From Welwitschia mirabilis (Eukaryota; Gnetophyta; Gnetopsida; Welwitschiales): a DNA stretch of 25,059 nt. The translations under genes and the position numbers were made by a program. The notes under the pieces were generated by a model that was not told the DNA's origin, did no database searches, and worked only from the letters and a program-made list of their open reading frames with translations. The stretch lies in NCBI GenBank assembly GCA_051453625.1, contig JBOZIK010000001.1, positions 264,373,747-264,398,805 on the forward strand, written 5' to 3'. How positions within the stretch are numbered: position 1 is the first letter of the stretch; each line of letters starts with the position of its first letter. Below are positions 19,501 through 25,059 of the stretch, piece by piece.

Positions 19501-20780
19501 TTAAAAATTTGAGAATTTGTTAGTAGTCAAGAATATTCCCTGCCTTAATAAATCTAGAAGTAATAAGAGATTACTGTCTTTATCCATCTAGTAAGTAAAA
19601 TAAGAAAATCTATAAAACTCTATGTTTTATAAAGATAATGTTCCATAAGAATTTTTTTACAAATTTTTCAAACTTAGTAATAGTTGATTTAACAGAAGCA
19701 ATAATGTTAGTTATGTAGATAAAGATAGTAGAGAGGACATTTTTTATAATAACTAACATACTAAAAAGAGTGATTTTATGCGAGGTTTAGTTAAGGATAT
19801 ATTTTTAAACTCTCTTAACAATTCTTTTTCATATAGTTAAATGAAAGAATTAAATAAGAATTGGAAGACATAAGTTAATTGTTTTAATTGTCAATAAAAA
19901 TTTTTACAAAAGGTGGTCATAGCGTCATCAATATTTTTGTAAGTGGAAGCTTTATTTCAGTTGATGATAGAACTATAGGCCTTGTAGTAGATGTGAATAG
20001 CTTGATAATGTCAGAAATATTATCTTGGAATTCTAGTAATAGAAAGAAGAAATAATCTAATACTAGCTCAAAAAGGATCAAACTCTACATTAAGTAAAAA
20101 AGCTCCTCATATTGAGATAATAAATAAAGCTTGTTTGAAGAAATATGTTAAATTGGAGGTTACGATAAGGAAGACATATGATGCAAGAGGGCTTTCCTAT
20201 CTAATAAATATTTAAGAAGAAAATTGAAAGACTTATTTCCAATAACTACTACCCTAATCGAGGTGTTAGTGAATAGGAGTTTTACATGATCCTAATAAGC
20301 ATGCTCTACAATTATATTCTAACTGATAACTAACAGATACACTCAACTTATGTAATCATAGGCCTTGAAAGAGTCAAGATTCAAGGGGGAAAAAATAAAA
20401 AGTTGTTGCTATAGAGTTTCATCCATTTCATAGTTTTAACTATTGTAATCATGGTATCTAAAATATATATTTTCATAATAAACCTATTTTTCTCGAGGGA
20501 ATAATTTTATGGAAATAAGAATTTTAAGTTTATTAGTACGAACTTTAGCAATGATTTTGTATTAAGTAGATAGTAGGGTACTAGGTCTCTAAGTGTTAAT
20601 GTTTGTTGGATCTTCTTCCTTGGAATTGAATTTATTAATCCCTCATTAAACCTAAAGGCAAGGGATCTCATTGCCAAATCTTCATAATAGTAATAATAGA
20701 AATCGTCTTTAATGTACCTCCAAAAGATTTTTTTGGAGGCTATCCATACTCATCATTCTATATTTTTCTATTTGAAATAG
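19501..20780 (-). pseudogene. L1-type LINE reverse transcriptase, decayed
   Basis: Minus-strand reading gives FWRYIKDDF (about 20700-20730) and GLINSIPRK (20616-20644). A stretch matching 'LITLLNTxYKxLxKxLxxRLKxxLP' comes next, then a 'RYILDxMITxxxxMKWM' segment (about 20420-20480) and 'FKAYD'. Downstream is SSIIN(stop)NKAS (about 19950-19975), the 'SGLxINWxKS' motif after the YADD box. These are ordered landmarks of non-LTR reverse transcriptase, which copies LINE RNA at the nicked target. The stop within the INWNK motif is a Trp codon turned TGA. I could not see the FADD/YADD box itself, and the frame is broken many times. Confidence 0.78.
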
Positions 20781-21990
20781 TGATTCTAATAAATCATTAA
20801 TCAAAGACTATTATTACCTAGCATCACATTAATTCTGAAGGTTGCACTTATTTTAAGATAATTAAAGAATGAAAGATTATTTTTTTTGCAACTCAAATAT
20901 CTACTCAAATTGTGCTTTAAAAGAAACTTAACCATTGTTTATTAATATGTGATCAACAAAACATTATATGTAACCCCTAGAATAATAATAGTATGAATTT
21001 TTCTTTGGTTCATTTGAAAGAGGAGGATATGATTTTGTTACCATGCTTAATCTAATTCAATCTAACCTTGATCTTGTTATGATTTATCTCATACATCTCC
21101 AACTACCTTAATTTGTAACCAAATGATAATAAGATGTCTTGTAATAAGTTCATTAACGTTAATTTGGACCTATTTTTGCCAATAGTATACTTAGTTAAAA
21201 AAGCCGTCTTCTACTTCTCATGAATGCTTTTTGCCAATTGTATTGAACTTGCTTGGCGGTGTTAAATATTATTGCATACACAATTGTAACCTTGCGACTG
21301 GTAATGTTATATATTAGTATAAACTATACACTAGCATGTCACATTTTTACCACTTCCACTAGGCATTGAATGACTCAAGAAAATATTGGAAGGAGAAGAG
21401 AGGATAATAAGAGCCTCTCCAACAAGGTCAAAGCCACCAAGGTTCAATGTAGCTTACCAAAACATTTTTTTGGTTAATGGGATCACTAGTTTATTAATGT
21501 TAAGACTATTTTCCTTAGAATAAATAAAAAAGAATCAATTATCATAAATAAAATAACCTAATATAATAGGAGGTTTAATTATAATATAAACTTATAAAAG
21601 GGAAAATACATATTAATGGAAATACATGATGTACATGAGTTGATTATATTTGGCGATTAAAGAACAACCTATGTCCTTGAAATCCTTGATAGTAAAAGGA
21701 TTTGCACTGGCTCGTGGAATCACGGTAAAAAATCCCAAACCATATAAATTGTGTTCATTTCTATTATTGCTCACATTTCTTATTCATTTCTTATTTATTA
21801 CTCACTATTCATTTCCTAATTTTGAATAACTTTTCTAACAAATGACGCCATGTAATTATGGAATCTACTTGAGGAGCCAAATGGTCTAAAAGCCATGAAT
21901 CAGTTTCAAAACATCATCATCAAAAATATTTTGTACTTCAAAAAAGAAGTGATAAGAATAAAATTATTTCTAAACTTGTCCATAGAATGA
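20781..21990 (-). other. Stretch between LINE reverse transcriptase and endonuclease
   Basis: The distance from endonuclease end to RT start is about 1.3 kb, whereas about 0.7 kb is usual in plant L1 ORF2. The excess suggests an insertion or unrelated DNA inside the LINE. No coding or terminal repeats were recognised; 21480-21860 is particularly AT-rich. Confidence 0.4.
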
Positions 21991-22009
21991 GAATTAGTTA
22001 GCTTCCATT

Positions 22010-22325
22010 CAACTGGAAAAATGTTCAAATAACAAATAGGTCTTCTAAGCCATGACCTTTCAAGAAATAGTATTATTCAAATTGATAATCCTATTAGCTA
22101 AGAGATAAGTTCTTTCCAACTTGAACATGATCAACCTACCTCTAATTCTAACATTGGAGTAGGTACACCATCCAAATTTTTATATGGAATTTCTTGAATT
22201 GGAGATCTTAAGTTTAGGAGTAAGGAGTAGAGAATTCAATGTACATTTTTCTTGATAAGATAGATTATGGCAGTGCCTCCCATTTACCTTGATGATTTTC
22301 CATTATGTTGAAGTCCTCAACAACA
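22010..22325 (-). pseudogene. LINE apurinic-like endonuclease (EEP) C-terminal part
   Basis: Minus-strand VVEDFNIMENHQGKW (GDFN motif, Gly now Glu, 22308-22325) starts the piece. A shift of frame then gives WCTYSNVRIRGRLIMFKLERTY (read as WCTYSNVRIRG and RLIMFKLERTY; about 22080-22165), matching the 'FTWSNxRxGxxxIxxRLDR' motif of LINE endonucleases. LLFEHFS (about 22025-22045) stands where the catalytic SDH occurs. The enzyme would nick target DNA to prime reverse transcription. With altered Gly and SDH residues and stops, it is dead. It has the same orientation as the RT at 19501-20780, so it is probably the same element. Confidence 0.7.
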
Positions 22326-23480
22326 AACGAATGCATGGATAAGAGATAAGAAAGTTCACCTCAAAAACTTAATTATCTCTGCAAGTAAGTTTGTCATGCA
22401 AATATTTAAAATTTTCAACTTGAGAATTATTCAAATAAAAAGAATAATAGAAAAACTATAATTGTTAGAAAAAATGTAAAACACCATTTTCCATATTGAC
22501 TGAATTAATGTGAGATGTCTGCCTAAATCCAACAATGGTTTGCTACAAAAATCAATAAACTATACATAATTATCACCTTGTGACTCTTATGTTTTAAAGT
22601 GAGAGAATATTCAAAGGCTTCATCACACTGCTTAAGTTTCGTTTACATCTATAACATTCCATGAGAAACAATTCATGAAAGCATGTTATAAGCGTTCTCA
22701 AGTTTTTCAAAGATAAGCAATGCAAGAAGTTGAATTCTCTATTTGTAAAATTATATGTTTTCCCTTAATTTAACATTTATTTGACTTAAAGAGGGGTTCT
22801 TCTTTTTACTTAGGGCTTCTATAACATTCTTGACAATTGTGCTTCACACCATAAGGGTTTCTTTTGATGCACCATTGGAGGTAATGAATCCTCTACCACA
22901 AATAGATGGTTCTTTCTTAGGAGAATCTCGTTTAGAGAATTGGGATTGTAGAGGGGAGAGTTTTAAGAAGATGAGCTTTAGGTTGGGCATTTCTGTTTCA
23001 AGTTTGCTAGAAGATCATGGGCTCAAAACATAGGAATAGAGTTCTAGCAATTCTATATGGTTGAAAGGATTGTTGTAGATCTTTTAAAGAAACATTTCAA
23101 TTTTTGCTTTAGTCATGGACAATCTTAGTTAAGGTAACCAAGTTTATGATAATACTGACAAGAGTTTAGAAGAGTGAGATATGTAATTGAAAGACTAAAA
23201 TATGTAACTAAAAGATGGAGGGCTTGCCCTAAGGTCAATATTGACACAAAAATGTCAAGTGGTTTGAGCATGGAAGCAAACATGTTTTCCAAGGATAGCA
23301 TCTTGTTGAGTTACCGAACAATTTTGTCTAGATGATACTTCATCTAAAGAAAAAGATCTAGGACTTTCAACCAAATTGGAAGGATTTTCCGAAGAGCTCC
23401 CTTTGAGTTAAATCCTTGAACCATTTTGGAAGGACCAAGATGGTGCCATTCATCACTCACGGTGGCTGGGTAACCACATC
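22326..23480 (-). pseudogene. Possible LINE 5' part (endonuclease N-terminus and ORF1), unresolved
   Basis: Upstream of the endonuclease on the minus strand, the first 350 bp should hold the N-terminal endonuclease, but only broken hydrophobic readings are seen. Further up, longer readable minus-strand stretches (about 22800-23460, Ser/Lys/Pro-rich, with an 'IWLKVLDL' phrase near 23370) could be an ORF1-like nucleic-acid-binding protein of a plant LINE. The evidence is positional and weak. The plus ORF at 22830-23033 is most likely a shadow. Confidence 0.3.
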
Positions 23481-24083
23481 ATTGCACATATCTCAGGTTT
23501 TAAATTAGAACTTTAAAAAACCCAACTTAACACTTTGAATAAGAAGGCATTGAATCCACTTTAATTTCTAGTTGACCATAACGCATGAATTATGATGTGT
23601 AACAAATAATAATTTGCTTATAAGGTGCTTAATAGCAAAATGAGTAGTAAAATTCTTCTGTTCCCAAAAATTTTAAGGACGAAGGTAAAAGAGAGAATAC
23701 ATTGTTCATTTTCTTTAGTATTAGTTTTTGTACACGTTTCCTTGAAGCCATTACATAAATAAGCACTAGCAAGGTCAAAGGAAGAAGTAGACAAAGTAAG
23801 GTCAGCTTGCATAAGGGGTGATGGTAACTTACCTATGAGTGGCATGAATAACACAAAGCCCATAGAAAAGGAGAGACATATCGATTACTATGGTAAGACT
23901 TGAATGGTAGAAGAGAACTCATACATCATCCATATAAATGGAAAAAGGGTAGTATGGTGAGGATGATATTTTCAATACTATAATTTAAAGGATTCAGTAT
24001 ATCCAAAACATATCATACGACAGAGAGTCTCGACCAATGATATCGTCTCAGCGATTTTAACATTCATCTGAGGCAGGGGAGAG
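23481..24083 (+). other. Upstream flank and 5' UTR of the mTERF gene
   Basis: No conserved coding is seen; the minus ORF at 23618-23863 has no recognisable domain. Base composition changes near 24030-24060 from AT-rich, CpG-poor to CpG-bearing DNA. An in-frame stop (TGA, 24069-24071) lies just before the start codon. Confidence 0.5.
23979..23989 (+). promoter_or_regulatory. Candidate TATA element upstream of the mTERF gene
   Basis: TATAATTTAAA lies 95-105 bp before the start codon, a reasonable position for a plant core promoter with a short leader. AT-rich DNA gives many chance matches. Confidence 0.25.
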
Positions 24084-25059
24084 ATGGTTTCGCCAAAAAT
24101 GAGCCTTGGGAGGGTAGGTCTATCTTCTATCCAAGGGCGGCATCCAATCACTCATTTCACGTCTGCCCTTGCGTCTCAAGTAAATCCGCAAGAAAATAGT
24201 CCTCTGCCTAAGAGGGTTACAGTCCCCGCCTCAAAATCCACCAAAAATGTTACAGCAAGCCCTCTGCAACTTCACCATAAGCCCCAGAACCCTCAACCTC
24301 TTCTTTTCGAAGCGGAGCTCAGTCGCAGCGCAAAACAAAAACTGAATTTGCTGGATAGCATCGGCATCGATGTTCACAGCGCGGTCCAGCGAAACCCTCT
24401 CCTCGCGGACAGCAATACGACCAGGCGGGAAATCGAAGAGGTTATCGCATTCCTGCAGGACGGTTTCGGAATCGAGAAAAAAGAGGTCGCAAGACTAATT
24501 CGCTTGTATCCTACTGTGCTTACGGCCGGTCTGCAGACGCGGTTGAAGCCACTCTCAAATTTCCTCCAAAATGAGGCCAAAATTCCTTTCAAGGAGCTTC
24601 GCCATGTAATCTGCCGGCGCCCTCCGTTACTGGTATGCAGTGTCGACAAACAGTTGAGGCCGACGCTCTGCTTTCTTAACAGTATCGGCATTAAGGACCT
24701 GCGCAAAAACTATTTCCTGCTTCCGCGCAGCGTTGAAAGTCATCTGATTCCTCGCCTCGATTTTATTGAGCGATCTTTCAGCGTGAGCCGCCGAAATGCG
24801 CTAAAAATGTGTGTGAGATTGCCGGCGCTCTTTTGCTACAGCATTGAGGGTAATATCGCGCCCAAGTCTGTATACCTCGTTAAGGATATGGGCCGGAGTG
24901 TCGAAGAGCTTAAGGCTTTTCCTCAGTATTTTGCGTTCAGTTTGGAGAACAGAATTAGCCCGAGACATAGCTTTCTTGCTCAGAATGATATTGTCATGCC
25001 CCTCTCTCAAATGCTTCTACCAAACGACCCTGACTTTTACCTCAACTGCACAGAGTGGA
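24084..25059 (+). CDS. mTERF-family organelle gene-expression factor (SOLDAT10/EMB93-like), 3' end cut by window
   Basis: An uninterrupted frame of 325 codons runs to the window end. The start ATG (24084) is the first Met after an in-frame TGA at 24069 and has G at -3 and +4. Residues 1 to about 70 are rich in Ser, Thr, Pro, Lys and Arg with almost no acidic residues, which fits a chloroplast or mitochondrial transit peptide. From about residue 85 to 300 there are six helical mTERF repeats of 33-38 residues, each with its Pro (at about 105, 143, 180, 214, 247 and 280) in 'LxxxPxLL'-type motifs, for example LYPTVL, RRPPLLV, LPALF and FPQYFAFSLENRI. mTERF proteins bind nucleic acid in organelles and act in transcription, splicing or translation. 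The pattern, including SVDKQLRP and FPQYFAFSLE, most recalls the plastid SOLDAT10/EMB93 (mTERF1) group from memory; this needs a phylogeny. The C-terminus must be near. Codon use is GC-rich and CpG-rich, unlike all neighbours. Confidence 0.9.
   Translation, partial: MVSPKMSLGRVGLSSIQGRHPITHFTSALASQVNPQENSPLPKRVTVPASKSTKNVTASPLQLHHKPQNPQPLLFEAELSRSAKQKLNLLDSIGIDVHSAVQRNPLLADSNTTRREIEEVIAFLQDGFGIEKKEVARLIRLYPTVLTAGLQTRLKPLSNFLQNEAKIPFKELRHVICRRPPLLVCSVDKQLRPTLCFLNSIGIKDLRKNYFLLPRSVESHLIPRLDFIERSFSVSRRNALKMCVRLPALFCYSIEGNIAPKSVYLVKDMGRSVEELKAFPQYFAFSLENRISPRHSFLAQNDIVMPLSQMLLPNDPDFYLNCTEW

Noticed and set aside
24374-25010. Minus-strand ORFs of 110 and 69 codons
   Set aside because: They lie wholly antisense to the mTERF coding frame, whose repeats are clear; GC-rich coding DNA readily leaves the opposite strand open.

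Overview
This window looks like nuclear DNA of a seed plant with a large, repeat-filled genome. It is AT-rich (about 30% GC by eye) and contains decayed plant-type Ty3/gypsy, Ty1/copia (SIRE/Maximus-like) and L1-type LINE elements, with one GC-rich plant mTERF-family gene at the right edge. Very low GC together with stop codons explained by C-to-T/G-to-A change would suit a heavily methylated, transposon-rich genome such as that of a gymnosperm (low-GC Welwitschia is one candidate), but the species cannot be fixed from sequence alone. There are no prokaryotic, organellar, CRISPR, rRNA or tRNA features.

Layout. (1) 1-1436, plus strand: a gypsy integrase remnant that stays in one reading frame for about 1.2 kb despite many stops. 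A 2 kb spacer and a purine-rich tract follow, then a probable 3' LTR (about 3471-4640) with a TATA box. (2) 4752-4899: an 18-bp palindromic minisatellite. (3) 5150-7364, minus strand: copia element A (gag, protease, pre-integrase), with a recognisable tRNA-iMet primer-binding site and a presumed LTR holding four ~82-bp tandem repeats. (4) 8390-9873, minus strand: copia element B (two-knuckle gag, protease, pre-integrase), cut at its 5' side by a 100-N assembly gap (9874-9973). (5) 9974-13130, plus strand: copia element C (possible LTR and PBS, gag, protease, integrase; no reverse transcriptase seen). (6) 13136-18150: mostly non-coding AT-rich DNA with a 34-bp minisatellite, a degenerate GTCGACCCC-type repeat and a 20-bp perfect duplication. 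(7) About 18150-22325, minus strand, possibly to 23480: a decayed L1-type LINE with endonuclease, reverse transcriptase and zf-RVT pieces, split by about 1 kb of unexplained DNA. (8) 24084 to the window end, plus strand: an intact, CpG-rich, single-exon mTERF-family ORF with a likely organelle transit peptide, the only apparently functional gene here.

The genes do not form a pathway. The biology is a host organelle-gene-expression factor beside a transposon graveyard. The most interesting signals are how the elements decayed (all three copia proteases lost the catalytic DSG glycine through single G-to-A changes; zinc-knuckle Cys became Tyr; Trp became stop), the tandem arrays inside or next to the elements, and the sharp change in composition at the mTERF gene. 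I did not find an undescribed system.
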